Assembly: GCF_900103405.1 (NCBI RefSeq)
Contig: NZ_FNHX01000005.1
Location: forward strand, 64,845-128,844
Length of the DNA stretch: 64,000 bases
DNA from: Polaromonas sp. JS666
GTDB taxonomy: Bacteria; Pseudomonadota; Gammaproteobacteria; Burkholderiales; Burkholderiaceae_C
Direction of reading: 5' to 3'
How positions within the stretch are numbered: position 1 is the first letter of the stretch; each line of letters begins with the position of its first letter. Below are positions 16,342 through 25,084 of the stretch, piece after piece. A model generated the notes under the pieces. The model was not told where the DNA came from. It did not search any database and saw only the letters and a list, made by a program, of their open reading frames with translations. The position numbers were made by a program, and so were the translations under genes.

Positions 16342-17238
16342 CTAGGCCAGCGCTTCAGGCCCGAAAGCCAGGCCGTCGAGCTTGTCGGGGTTGCGCATGA
16401 TGTAGATGTTGGTGGCCTTGCCTTCTTCGTTGTAGGCGAAGGTGATGGCCGCGGCGATTTCACCGTTGTTCGCGCGCAGCTGGATGGCATGGCCGCCGTT
16501 GATCTCGCAGGGCAGCCATTCGTAGGCGGCCCAGTAGCGCGCCAGCTGGGTGCTGATGAGGGTGAGCACGCTGCCCTTGCCCTGAAAAACGCCTTCGATG
16601 GAGCTGACCTTGCCGCCGCTGTCGGCGCAGACGGCGATGTCGTCCGAGAGCAGGCTGGCGAGCGCCTCGGTGCTGCCCGCGGTGATGGCTTCGCGAAAAG
16701 CGTTGAGCAGGCCGTCCTGCACCTGGGGCGGCGTCACGTGCCGCACCTTGCCCTGGGCGATGTTGACGCTGGCGCGCGAGACCAGCTTGCGGCAGGCGGC
16801 CTCTTCCATGTCCAGCATCTCGGCGATCTGCGGGTAGGGGGTGTCAAAAATCTCGTAGAGCAGGTAGGCGGCGCGCTCCTTGGGCGTGAGCCGCTCCAGC
16901 AGCAGCAAAAAAGCCATGCTCAGGGAGGAAGCCAGCAGCGCATGCGTTTCCGGCGTTTCGTCGGTGCTGGTTTGGATCGGTTCGGGTAGCCAGGTGCCGA
17001 CATAGTCGACCCGGCTGCGCTGGGCGTCGCGCAGCATGTCTATGCAATGCCGCGTGCAGAGGGTGGTGAGCCAGGCGGCCGGTGTCTCTATGCTGGCATG
17101 GTCGGCCGCCAGCCACTTGATGAAGACGTCCTGCACGGCGTCTTCGGCATCGGCCCGCGAACCGAGGATGCGGTAGGCCAGGCCGAACAAATGCCTGCGC
17201 CTTTCTTCAAACACGGCGGTCGGGTCGATGTTTGCCAT
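16342..17238 (-). CDS. ECF41-type RNA polymerase sigma factor with SnoaL-like C-terminal domain
   Basis: 298 residues. Sigma region 2 (Y-R-I-L-G-S-R-A-D-A-E-D-A-V-Q-D-V-F) and region 4 (about residues 118-160) are clear. The W-L-P-E-P motif at 83-87 and D-S-G-G-K at 206-210 match the linker and C-terminal hallmarks of the ECF41 group (WLPEP, DGGGK). In this group a fused SnoaL-like extension regulates sigma activity in place of an anti-sigma factor. It lies 8 bases downstream of a carboxymuconolactone-decarboxylase gene, the typical ECF41 partner, and both probably come from the promoter at 17744-17770. Confidence 0.9.
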   Translation of the reverse strand: MANIDPTAVFEERRRHLFGLAYRILGSRADAEDAVQDVFIKWLAADHASIETPAAWLTTLCTRHCIDMLRDAQRSRVDYVGTWLPEPIQTSTDETPETHALLASSLSMAFLLLLERLTPKERAAYLLYEIFDTPYPQIAEMLDMEEAACRKLVSRASVNIAQGKVRHVTPPQVQDGLLNAFREAITAGSTEALASLLSDDIAVCADSGGKVSSIEGVFQGKGSVLTLISTQLARYWAAYEWLPCEINGGHAIQLRANNGEIAAAITFAYNEEGKATNIYIMRNPDKLDGLAFGPEALA

Positions 17239-17246
17239 GATGGACC

Positions 17247-17696
17247 TTAGTGAGCCGAAACCTGGATGCGGTTCCAGAGGTTGATCATGCCAATGGTAGC
17301 GGTCAGCGCGCCGATTTCCTTGTCGCTGAAGGAGGCGCGCAGGCGGCCGCGCAGGCTGGCGTAGTCGGTCTTGTGGTCGAGCTCGGTCAGCGCTTCGGTC
17401 CAGGCCAGCGCGGCTTTTTCGGCTTCGCTGAAGTCGTTCACATGGGCCCAGACGATGAGGCGGTCCAGCCTGTCCTGGGTTTCACCGTCTTCACGGGCTT
17501 CGCGCAGGTGCATCTTCACGCAGAAAGCGCAGCCGTTGATCTGCGAGGCGCGCAGGTGGATCAGGTGGTGCAGCTTTTTGTCCAGGCCCAGGCTGCCTAT
17601 GGTTTCACTGGCCTTGAGCAGGGCGGGGAAAACCTCGGGAATGGCGAGGTCGATACGGACGGGGGCGGTGTTGGCGGAGGTAGCGGTAGCAGTCAT
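17247..17696 (-). CDS. Carboxymuconolactone decarboxylase / AhpD-like protein
   Basis: 149 residues, all-helical AhpD-like family. The redox-type motif G-C-A-F-C-V-K-M-H places two cysteines at 56 and 59 and the following His at 63, as in AhpD-like peroxidase-associated proteins. It is the first gene of a two-gene operon with the ECF41 sigma factor, an association repeatedly described for that sigma group. It probably acts in peroxide or thiol stress, or on a small reactive organic substrate; which cannot be decided from sequence. Confidence 0.88.
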   Translation of the reverse strand: MTATATSANTAPVRIDLAIPEVFPALLKASETIGSLGLDKKLHHLIHLRASQINGCAFCVKMHLREAREDGETQDRLDRLIVWAHVNDFSEAEKAALAWTEALTELDHKTDYASLRGRLRASFSDKEIGALTATIGMINLWNRIQVSAH

Positions 17697-17743
17697 GGTG
17701 TGTTCCTTTCAAGACGGTTAAAAATTGGGTGTCACACCGTATT

Positions 17744-17770
17744 GACGATCCTGCCTTGCTGTTTGTGACG
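17744..17770 (-). promoter_or_regulatory. Candidate ECF41-type promoter (CGTCACA-N16-CGTC)
   Basis: On the minus strand, CGTCACA (17770-17764) and CGTC (17747-17744) are separated by 16 bases. This differs at one base from the published ECF41 promoter form, TGTCACA with a CGTC -10. It lies about 48 bases before the decarboxylase start and would make the decarboxylase-sigma operon autoregulated. Confidence 0.65.
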
Positions 17771-17802
17771 CCTGCCTCCAAAAAAAGAGAAATAAATGAA
17801 AA

Positions 17803-17832
17803 ATCGCCTGAACCCAGGCGGATTCAGGCGAT
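17803..17832 (-). terminator. Rho-independent terminator of the PEP-mutase-like gene
   Basis: On the minus strand ATCGCCTGAA and TTCAGGCGAT form a perfect 10-bp stem with a 10-base loop, followed by TTTTTC. It lies 22 bases after the stop of the 17855-18658 gene. Confidence 0.8.
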
Positions 17833-17854
17833 GGCGGGAATGCGGTCGCTGGAA

Positions 17855-18658
17855 TCAGCGGTCAGTCGCCAGCAGGGCGTTCATCGCCGAATAGTCAAGC
17901 TTGGGGCCCAGCAGCGGCGACAGGTCTTGTTGGAGCAAGGCCTCGACGCTGGTTTTGGCATGTTCATACGCCACCTGGAAGGGGCCCGGCCCTACGCTGA
18001 GGCGCCGCACGCCGGCCGCCTGCAGCGCGGCAATCGCCGGCAGGCCGGGCATGGCCATCACATTCAGCGGCATGCTGACGGCCGCGCTGATTTCCTGCAC
18101 CTCGGGCAGGGCGGTGAGGCCGGGCACAAAAGCGCCGTCGGCGCCGGCCGCCTGGTAAAGCTTGAGGCGCTCCACACTGGCCTGGGCCGGGCTGCCCTCG
18201 ACCTTGAGCCGGCGCAGGTAGACGTCGGTGCGCGCATTGATGAACAGCGGCTTGCCTTTGAGCGCGGCGCGTATGGCGCCTATCTTGCCCGCCAGCAGCG
18301 CGGGTGCATCGCTGCCGTCTTCGATGTTGATGCCCACGGCGCCTTTGCCCGCAAGTTCGGCGGCCAGCCGGCCCACTTCAGCCGGGTCGGCGCTGTAGCC
18401 GTCTTCCATGTCCACCGTGAGCGGCACTTTCAGCACGCGCGTGATGTTGCCGACGGCATGCAGCAATTCTTCAGTCGGCAGCGCGCCGCCGTCGGCATAA
18501 CCGCAAGCCCAGGCCAGCGAGGCGCTGCTGGTCGCGACGGCGCTGGCGCCGGAGGCCTCAAAAATCTTCGCGCTGGCGGCATCCCAGGCATTGGGCAATA
18601 GCAGCAGGCTGCCGGCCTGGTGGAGTTGGAGGAATTGCTGGTGGTGCAGGGCTTGCAT
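17855..18658 (-). CDS. Isocitrate lyase / phosphoenolpyruvate mutase superfamily protein
   Basis: 267 residues. A PEP-mutase-like barrel is indicated by L-L-L-P-N-A-W-D-A-A-S-A (about 16-27), the metal-binding D-M-E-D-G-Y (about 85), and G-I-N-I-E-D-G-S (about 115). The K-x-x-C-G-H motif of true isocitrate lyase is absent, so carbon-carbon lyase activity on oxaloacetate, a methylisocitrate analogue or another 2-oxo acid is more likely. There is no methylcitrate gene nearby. It is followed by a strong terminator, so it is probably a single-gene unit. Confidence 0.85.
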   Translation of the reverse strand: MQALHHQQFLQLHQAGSLLLLPNAWDAASAKIFEASGASAVATSSASLAWACGYADGGALPTEELLHAVGNITRVLKVPLTVDMEDGYSADPAEVGRLAAELAGKGAVGINIEDGSDAPALLAGKIGAIRAALKGKPLFINARTDVYLRRLKVEGSPAQASVERLKLYQAAGADGAFVPGLTALPEVQEISAAVSMPLNVMAMPGLPAIAALQAAGVRRLSVGPGPFQVAYEHAKTSVEALLQQDLSPLLGPKLDYSAMNALLATDR

Positions 18659-18761
18659 AGGGCGTTCTCCGCTGGAAAAGAGTAAATCGCCAGCTTAGCA
18701 AGGCGCGGCGTCTAGGCCGGCCATTTCCGGCCCTATATATCCAGCACCTTGGGGAAAGTGC

Positions 18762-19535
18762 TTAGCCCCTGCGGAATTCCAGCTCAAAACGGGCCAGGCC
18801 CGCGTAGTCAAATTTCAGGGGCTGGCCGGCCGGTACCGTGAGCACGCCGGCATAGGAACCGGTGATGACGGCCTGGCCGGCCTTCAGGCCCAGGCCGCGC
18901 TCGCGCAGAAAATTCGCCAGCCAGTAGAGCGGCGCGCGCGGGTCGCCGTTGGGGTGCCGGGCCTGGGTTATTTGCCGGGGCTCATCGCCGGCCTGCCAGT
19001 GCAGCTCAAAGGCCGCGGCCTCGGGCGCGGCCAGTTCAGGTCCCAGCCACAGGCCGTTGTTGACCAGGCCGTCGGCCAGCATTTCAGGAAAGGGCAAGCC
19101 CGTGGGGTCGGCATAGCGGCTGGCGCAGATTTCCAGGGCCGCATGCACGCTGCCTAAAGCCGCGGCAATCTCGGCCTCGGTGTAGGGCCGCTCGCGCGCG
19201 GGCAAATCCTTCGCCAGCACAAAGGCCAGTTCAGGTTCGACCTTCACGCTGTCCAGTTCCCTGTTCGCCGGAAACGCCACGCTGCATACTGCGGCGCGGC
19301 TGATGGCGGGCTGGTAAATCGGCGCGACCACCAGCTTGCCGGGGCTGGGCGGCGAGGCCTTCCAGCCGCCCACGGCCTGGCCCAGGCTGCGCGTGAGGGC
19401 AAGCTGCACCTGCCAGGCGTCTTCGAGCTCCAGCGGGCGGCAGCTCTCGGGCAGGCGGACGCCGGGTTTTCCGCTGTTGCGCCGGTCGGCCAGTTCCGTG
19501 GCGGCTTGTGTGATCTGTTCAGGGGTGAGGGGCAT
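18762..19535 (-). CDS. Fumarylacetoacetate hydrolase-superfamily hydratase/decarboxylase (MhpD-like)
   Basis: About 257 residues from the ATG at 19535 (M-P-L-T-P-E-Q); the frame is open upstream, but the first 16 codons look non-coding. The metal site E-P-E-L-A-F near residue 100 matches 2-keto-4-pentenoate hydratase and oxalocrotonate decarboxylase types, and the late G-S-Y-A-G-V segment fits too. The family hydrates or decarboxylates 2-oxo-enoates in meta-cleavage pathways. It is divergent from another superfamily member at 19683, suggesting a shared control region of 147 bp. Confidence 0.8.
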   Translation of the reverse strand: MPLTPEQITQAATELADRRNSGKPGVRLPESCRPLELEDAWQVQLALTRSLGQAVGGWKASPPSPGKLVVAPIYQPAISRAAVCSVAFPANRELDSVKVEPELAFVLAKDLPARERPYTEAEIAAALGSVHAALEICASRYADPTGLPFPEMLADGLVNNGLWLGPELAAPEAAAFELHWQAGDEPRQITQARHPNGDPRAPLYWLANFLRERGLGLKAGQAVITGSYAGVLTVPAGQPLKFDYAGLARFELEFRRG

Positions 19536-19682
19536 GGCGGTCGGGTAGAGGAGAGGGGTGGGCGGCCTGCGGCGCGCGGGCATTTCAGTGTAGCGGCGGC
19601 GCCACCCGGCCTTTCCCCTGCAGTCCCTGTAGTATTGGCGGCTTCAGCCCGGTTTTTGGGCGCATTCCTTCTTTTGACCACC

Positions 19683-20861
19683 ATGAAAAACTCCCTGAGC
19701 CTTGCTTCCGCCCTGCCTGTTGATGCCGCTGACGCCCTGCTGGTCGGGCGCGTGTGGGTGGAGGGCACGGGGCCGGTGCTGGCACTGGTCACGCCCGAGT
19801 CCGTGTTCGACCTGTCCAGCGTGGCGCCGACGGCCAGCCAGTTGCTGGAGCTGCCCGGCGTGGCCAAGGCTGTGCGCGCGGCCGTGCCCTCGCTGCCGCG
19901 CCTGGCGGGTACGGCCGAGGTGCTGGCCAATTCCGCGGCCGATGCGCGCAAGCCCGCGCTGCCCTGGTTGCTGGCGCCCTGCGACCTGCAGGCGCTCAAG
20001 GCGGCCGGCGTGACCTTCGTGGCCTCCATGCTGGAGCGCGTGATCGAGGAGCAGGCGCGCGGCGACGCCAGCAAGGCCGAAGCGGTGCGCAAGGCGGTGG
20101 TCGGCGTGATCGGCGACAATCTCAGCAGCATCAAGCCCGGCTCGCCCGAGGCCGACAAGCTCAAGGAAGTGCTGATCGCCCAGGGCGTGTGGTCGCAGTA
20201 CCTGGAAGTGGGCATAGGCCCCGATGCCGAGATCTTCACCAAGAGCCAGCCGCTGAGCGCGGTGGGCACGGGCGCGGAAGTGGGCATACACCCGCACAGC
20301 CACTGGAACAACCCCGAACCCGAGATCGTGCTGGCCGTCAATTCGCGCGGCGAGACGGTGGGCGCGGCGCTGGGCAACGACGTCAACCTGCGCGACTTCG
20401 AAGGCCGCAGCGCGCTGCTGCTGGGCAAGGCCAAGGACAACAATGCCTCCTGCGCCATAGGCCCCTTCATCCGCCTGTTCGACGACAAATTCAACATCGA
20501 GCACGTGCGCCGCAGCGACCTGAACATGACGGTCACCGGTACCGAGGGTTTTGAAATGAAAGGCGGCAGCTCGCTGAGCAAGATCAGCCGCGACCCGCTG
20601 GACCTGGTGGCCCAAGCCATAGGCGCCAACCACCAGTACCCCGACGGCTTCATGCTCTTTTTGGGCACCATGTTCGCGCCCACGCAGGACCGCCACGGCC
20701 CCGGCCAGGGTTTTACCCATGTGGTGGGCGACGTGGTGACGGTGGCCACGCCGCAGCTGGGCTGCCTGGTCAACCGCGTGACCACCTCCGACAAGGCCGC
20801 ACCCTGGACCTTCGGCATCTCGGCGCTGATGCAAAGCCTGGCGAAGCGAAAACTGATCTAA
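19683..20861 (+). CDS. Fumarylacetoacetate hydrolase family protein
   Basis: 392 residues from the ATG at 19683. The catalytic core lies in the C-terminal half: [10 protein letters not shown] (metal-binding acidic residues), [10 protein letters not shown], and [10 protein letters not shown]. This longer form resembles the FAH-like hydrolases linked to sugar-acid and 2,4-dioxo-acid catabolism rather than tyrosine breakdown; there are no homogentisate genes nearby. It is followed 22 bases later by queC, which may be co-transcribed. Confidence 0.8.
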   Translation: MKNSLSLASALPVDAADALLVGRVWVEGTGPVLALVTPESVFDLSSVAPTASQLLELPGVAKAVRAAVPSLPRLAGTAEVLANSAADARKPALPWLLAPCDLQALKAAGVTFVASMLERVIEEQARGDASKAEAVRKAVVGVIGDNLSSIKPGSPEADKLKEVLIAQGVWSQYLEVGIGPDAEIFTKSQPLSAVGTGAEVGIHPHSHWNNPEPEIVLAVNSRGETVGAALGNDVNLRDFEGRSALLLGKAKDNNASCAIGPFIRLFDDKFNIEHVRRSDLNMTVTGTEGFEMKGGSSLSKISRDPLDLVAQAIGANHQYPDGFMLFLGTMFAPTQDRHGPGQGFTHVVGDVVTVATPQLGCLVNRVTTSDKAAPWTFGISALMQSLAKRKLI

Positions 20862-20883
20862 GCGCGGCAAGGAGGCGATCGGC

Positions 20884-21606
20884 ATGCATACATCGGCACT
20901 CGTTTTATTCTCGGGCGGGCAGGATTCCACCACCTGCCTGGCCCTGGCGCTGTCCAAATACGAACGCGTCGAAACCGTGGCCTTTGACTACGGCCAGCGC
21001 CACAAGGTGGAGCTGGAGGCGCGCCTGAACGTGCTGCGTGAGATCAAGCAACAGTTTCCGCAGTGGGCCCACAAGCTTGGCGAAGACCATTTGCTAGACC
21101 TGGCGGTGCTGGGCCAGGTCAGCGACACCTCGCTGACCCGCGACGTGGCCTTCAAGATGGAAAGCTCGGGCCTGCCCAACACCTTTGTGCCGGGGCGCAA
21201 CCTGCTGTTCCTGACGCTGGCGGCGGCGCTGGCCTACCGGCGCGACCTGCAGGTGCTTGTCACCGGCGTCTGCGAAACCGATTTTTCGGGCTACCCCGAT
21301 TGCCGCGACGACACCATCAAGGCCATGCAGCTGGCACTGTCGCTGGGCATGGACAAGCGCTTCCTGATCGAAACCCCGCTGATGTGGATAGACAAGGCCG
21401 ACACCTGGCGGCTCGCGCACGAGATCGGCGAAAAATCGGGCCAGCCGCAAGGCGGCGAAGCGCTGGTGAAGCTGATCGTGGAGCACACCCACACCTGCTA
21501 CCTGGGCGACCGGGTGCACCGGCATGCCTGGGGTTATGGTTGCGGGACTTGCCCGGCCTGCGAGTTGCGCGCCCGAGGCTTCGAACGCTACGCAGCGGCT
21601 GGCTGA
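20884..21606 (+). CDS. queC: 7-cyano-7-deazaguanine synthase
   Basis: 240 residues. The PP-loop S-G-G-Q-D-S-T-T (about residues 10-17) and F-D-Y-G-Q-R-H (about 38-44) are diagnostic, and the C-terminal cluster [13 protein letters not shown] supplies the structural zinc cysteines. The enzyme converts 7-carboxy-7-deazaguanine to preQ0 with ATP and ammonia in queuosine biosynthesis. AAGGAGG lies 8 bases before the ATG. The other queuosine genes are not in the window, and no preQ1 riboswitch was seen upstream. Confidence 0.97.
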   Translation: MHTSALVLFSGGQDSTTCLALALSKYERVETVAFDYGQRHKVELEARLNVLREIKQQFPQWAHKLGEDHLLDLAVLGQVSDTSLTRDVAFKMESSGLPNTFVPGRNLLFLTLAAALAYRRDLQVLVTGVCETDFSGYPDCRDDTIKAMQLALSLGMDKRFLIETPLMWIDKADTWRLAHEIGEKSGQPQGGEALVKLIVEHTHTCYLGDRVHRHAWGYGCGTCPACELRARGFERYAAAG

Positions 21607-21646
21607 ACTGTTTGTTCCTTCCCCCAGCGGGGAAGGAGCCAGATCT

Positions 21647-23254
21647 TCACAGGCTGTCTATCACGCAGCGCGTTACGAGGGGCGGCTCCTCGCCGATATG
21701 AAAAGCCAGTTTGCGCTCCCGCAGCACCACGTCGCTCGCGGTGACACGGTCGAAGCGGCGCAGGTGCTCGGTCCAAGATTCGTCGACGATCTGCTCGACA
21801 AAACGCCCGGGCTTGTTCACATCGCGCAGCAATTCCCATTCGAGCGCACCCTGGCGCAAACGGCTGCGCCGGCTTTCCTGCATCAGCGCACGGAAGTCGT
21901 CGGCGCGCGCCGGGTCTATCAGGTATTCAATCGTCACCACCACATTGCCCACACCGGGCGGCTCTTCGGCCACGGGCGCCTTGAACTGGCGCGAAGGCGT
22001 CATGTCCTCCTCGATGCTGAGGTCGGACACCAGGCGCTGGGCCACCAGCATCACCACCGTGCCGCTGGCGGCGGCCACCAGCAGGCCGGTGGAGACGCTG
22101 CTCAGGGTGGACACATGGCCCCACAGCGCGGCGCCGGCGGCGCTGGCGCCCATGATGGCCATCTGGTACATGGACATGCCGCGGGCGCGCACCCAGTCGG
22201 GCAGGGCCAGCTGGGCCGACACGCTGAGCGAGTTGGCGCAGGTGATCCAGGCCATGCCGTTGAGCACCATGGCCGGCACCGCCACCCAGGCATTGGGCGC
22301 AAACGCCATGGCGGCCATGGAGACCGACTGCAGCAGCGTGGCGCGCATCACCAGCACGTCGCGCGGCATCATCTGGCGCAGCCGCGGCAGGTTGAGCGCG
22401 GCCACGATGGCGCCCGCGCCCATGGAGGCCAGCAGCAAGGTGAAGGTGCCGGCATCGCCGCCGTGCAGGCCGCGCGCCACCAGCGGCAGCAGCGCCAAGA
22501 GGGCGGTGGAATGGAAAAAGAAGATGGCGATGCGCAGCAGCACCGAGCGCAGGCGCGCCGACTGGCCGACGAACTGCAGGCCCACGCGCATGGCGCTGAC
22601 CAGGCGTTCGCGCCCCAGCGGGCTGGGCGCGTGGTCGCGCCGCCAGCGCATGATGACAAAACCCGAGATCACGGACAGCACGGCGTTGAGCACAAAGACG
22701 TATTCGGTGCCGGCGCCGGCGATCAGCGCGCCAGCCACCAGCGGGCCGACGATGCGCGAGGCGTTCATGGACACGCCGTTGAGCGCCAGCGCGGCGGGCA
22801 GCTGCACGCGCGGCACGAGTTCGGGCACGATGGCGGCGAACACCGGCCAGCGCATCGCCAGGCCCACGCCGTTGGCAAAAGTCAGCGCCAACAGCAGCGG
22901 CGGCGTCATCACGCCCGAGATCACGGTGATGGACAGCAGCGTGGCCACCACCGCCACCCAGAACTGCGTCATGATGAAGTAGCGCCGCCTGTCCAGGATG
23001 TCGGCCAGCGCGCCGCTGGGCAGGCCCAGCAGGAACACCGGCAAGGTGGAGGCCGACTGCACCAGTGCCACCCAGATCGGCGAGGTGGTCATGGAGGTCA
23101 TCATCCAGGCGGCCGCCACGTCGTTCATCCACATGCAGATGTTGGCGACCAGCCAGGTGCTCCACAGCATGCGGAACACCGGGCGCCTGATGGGCGCCCA
23201 GGCGGAGAGGTCGGCGGGCTCCGGCGCGGGCGGCCTGGACATTTCTTCAGGCAT
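21647..23254 (-). CDS. MFS transporter, MFS_3 type with C-terminal ferredoxin-like domain
   Basis: 535 residues. About twelve membrane helices span residues 20-410, with the MFS loop motif G-A-L-A-D-I-L-D-R-R-R near residue 80. The remaining 110 residues are soluble and resemble an antibiotic-biosynthesis-monooxygenase-type alpha/beta domain (I-E-Y-L-I-D-P, L-M-Q-E-S-R-R, G-A-L-E-W-E-L), an arrangement known in MFS_3/EntS-like exporters. It overlaps the end of the SbmA-type ABC gene by 8 bases, so the two are co-translated. The substrate is unknown; siderophore or drug export is typical. Confidence 0.85.
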   Translation of the reverse strand: MPEEMSRPPAPEPADLSAWAPIRRPVFRMLWSTWLVANICMWMNDVAAAWMMTSMTTSPIWVALVQSASTLPVFLLGLPSGALADILDRRRYFIMTQFWVAVVATLLSITVISGVMTPPLLLALTFANGVGLAMRWPVFAAIVPELVPRVQLPAALALNGVSMNASRIVGPLVAGALIAGAGTEYVFVLNAVLSVISGFVIMRWRRDHAPSPLGRERLVSAMRVGLQFVGQSARLRSVLLRIAIFFFHSTALLALLPLVARGLHGGDAGTFTLLLASMGAGAIVAALNLPRLRQMMPRDVLVMRATLLQSVSMAAMAFAPNAWVAVPAMVLNGMAWITCANSLSVSAQLALPDWVRARGMSMYQMAIMGASAAGAALWGHVSTLSSVSTGLLVAAASGTVVMLVAQRLVSDLSIEEDMTPSRQFKAPVAEEPPGVGNVVVTIEYLIDPARADDFRALMQESRRSRLRQGALEWELLRDVNKPGRFVEQIVDESWTEHLRRFDRVTASDVVLRERKLAFHIGEEPPLVTRCVIDSL

Positions 23255-25058
23255 GCGCGGCGCCTCCCTGGGGGAGCTGGCTGGCCGTCAGGCTGTACAG
23301 GGCATTTGAGCCCGCTGGTTGTTTCTCCAGCGTCCACTGCCTGTCGTGGAAGGCCGCCACGTTGGGCCGGTGGGCAATGGAGATGATGGCGCCGCCCGAC
23401 GCTTTCACGAGCGCGAGCAAGCGTTCATACAGCGTCTTTTCGGCGGTTTCGTCGAGTGCGCTGGTGGCTTCATCGGCGAAGATCCACATGGGCTTCTTCA
23501 GCAGCACACGCGCGATCGCCAGGCGCTGCTGCTCGCCGCCCGAAAGCTTCTGGCTCCAGGCGTCTTCCTGGTCAAGCCGTGCCGCCAGGTCGGGCAGCAG
23601 GGCCTCCTCAAGCGCCTGCCTGAGGGCGTCGTCGCTGTAGGCCGAGGCGGGTTCCGGATAAGCCAGTGCATCGCGCAGCGAGCCATTGGGGAAATAGGGG
23701 CGCTGCGGAATGAACATCGCATTGCCGGGTTTGGCGATGCTGCCGCTGGCAAAAGGCCAGATGCCGGCGAAGGCGCGGAACAAGGTGGACTTGCCGCTGC
23801 CCGAGGGGCCCTTCAGAAGGATGTGGTCGCCGGTGTGCGCCTTCAGCGAGGTATCGGCCAGCAGCACGGCACCCGTGGGCAGTGCCAGCTTGAGGCCCGT
23901 GGATTCCAGCGCGTTGGACGGCGTGGTGACAAGGCTTTCATTGTCCTGGGTCTGCGCGACCATGCTGTCTTCAAAGCTGGTCAGGCGGTCCGTCGTCGCG
24001 CGCCAGCTGGCGAGCGTGTCGTAGTTGTCCACAAACCAGCTCAGTGAGTCCTGCACCTTGCCGAAGGCCTGCGATATCTGGATCAGTTCGCCGAGCTGGA
24101 TGGCGCCGCTGAAGAACCGCGGGGCCGCCACAAGGAAAGGGAAGATCACGGCGGCCTGGCCGAAGAAACTCTGGAACCAGATAAGTTTTTTGTTGGCGCG
24201 TATCAGATTCAGGTAGTTGGCGAGCACCGTCGTGAAGCGTCCGTCGAGCTGGCCGCGTTCCACTGTTTCGCCGTTGTCCAATGCGATGGATTCGCTGTAT
24301 TCGCGCACCCGTACCATATGGTGGCGAAAATTGGCCTCGTAGCGCTGCTGCAAGAAATTGAGCTTGATCAGCGGCCTGCCGATGTAGTGCGCCAGCATGC
24401 TGCCGACCACGCAATAGGCCAGCGCGGCCCAGACCATAAAACCTGGAATGGCATAGCTGCTGCCGCCCAGGGTGAATCCGAAGGAGCCTGAAAGCGCCCA
24501 GAGAATGCCGACAAAGCTGACCAGCGTCACGGCGGCGTTGAGCAACCCCATGCTCAGTGAAATCGTGGCCGTGGTGAAGGAATGCACGTCTTCCTGGATG
24601 CGCTGGTCGGGGTTGTCCGGACTTTCGTTGGCATTGGCCGCGGCGGTATAGCGGCCAAGCTCCATTTTGTAGAAGGCGCGATGCGACAGCCAGCGGCGCA
24701 GGTAGTCGCGTGTCATCCAGGCGCGCCAGCGCATTTGCAGCAGCTGGGTCAGGTAGAACTTGTAGACGGCGATGATGATCGCCCCAAAGGCGAGGTAGCT
24801 GAACCGGCCCATCTGCTGCCAGAACACCGTTTGGTCCTTGTTCTGAAGCGCGTCGTAAAACACGCGGTACCAGTCGTTGAACTGCACCGCCATATAAACC
24901 GTGCCCAGGTTGAGCAGCACGATGGCTATTAGCAGCAGGCGCGCCTTCCATTTTTCTTCCGACCGGAAGTAGGGCGCTGAAAGCGCCCAGACCCTTGCGC
25001 AGAATTGACTGAAAGCGCTGAACTTGGCGAGCGGGCCGGAAGGGGGCGTCTGGTTCAT
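23247..25058 (-). CDS. SbmA/BacA-like ABC transporter, fused permease and ATPase
   Basis: 603 residues. The N-terminal 330 residues form an ABC_membrane_2-type domain with about six helices (including V-Q-F-N-D-W-Y-R-V-F-Y-D-A-L-Q near 60), shared by SbmA, BacA and YddA. The C-terminal ATPase has Walker A G-P-S-G-S-G-K-S-T, signature L-S-G-G-E-Q-Q-R and Walker B ending F-A-D-E-A-T-S-A-L-D. Relatives move vitamin B12, antimicrobial peptides or very-long-chain acyl compounds. It is followed by, and overlaps, an MFS transporter, and stands near cobalamin genes, which is suggestive but not proof of a B12 role. Confidence 0.9.
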   Translation of the reverse strand: MNQTPPSGPLAKFSAFSQFCARVWALSAPYFRSEEKWKARLLLIAIVLLNLGTVYMAVQFNDWYRVFYDALQNKDQTVFWQQMGRFSYLAFGAIIIAVYKFYLTQLLQMRWRAWMTRDYLRRWLSHRAFYKMELGRYTAAANANESPDNPDQRIQEDVHSFTTATISLSMGLLNAAVTLVSFVGILWALSGSFGFTLGGSSYAIPGFMVWAALAYCVVGSMLAHYIGRPLIKLNFLQQRYEANFRHHMVRVREYSESIALDNGETVERGQLDGRFTTVLANYLNLIRANKKLIWFQSFFGQAAVIFPFLVAAPRFFSGAIQLGELIQISQAFGKVQDSLSWFVDNYDTLASWRATTDRLTSFEDSMVAQTQDNESLVTTPSNALESTGLKLALPTGAVLLADTSLKAHTGDHILLKGPSGSGKSTLFRAFAGIWPFASGSIAKPGNAMFIPQRPYFPNGSLRDALAYPEPASAYSDDALRQALEEALLPDLAARLDQEDAWSQKLSGGEQQRLAIARVLLKKPMWIFADEATSALDETAEKTLYERLLALVKASGGAIISIAHRPNVAAFHDRQWTLEKQPAGSNALYSLTASQLPQGGAAHA

Positions 25059-25084
25059 GGCGGGCGTTCTTTGTTGTTCGAAGT

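Noticed and set aside
17855..18658. Assignment as a true isocitrate or methylisocitrate lyase
   Set aside because: The K-x-x-C-G-H catalytic loop was not found, and there is no glyoxylate or methylcitrate gene nearby.
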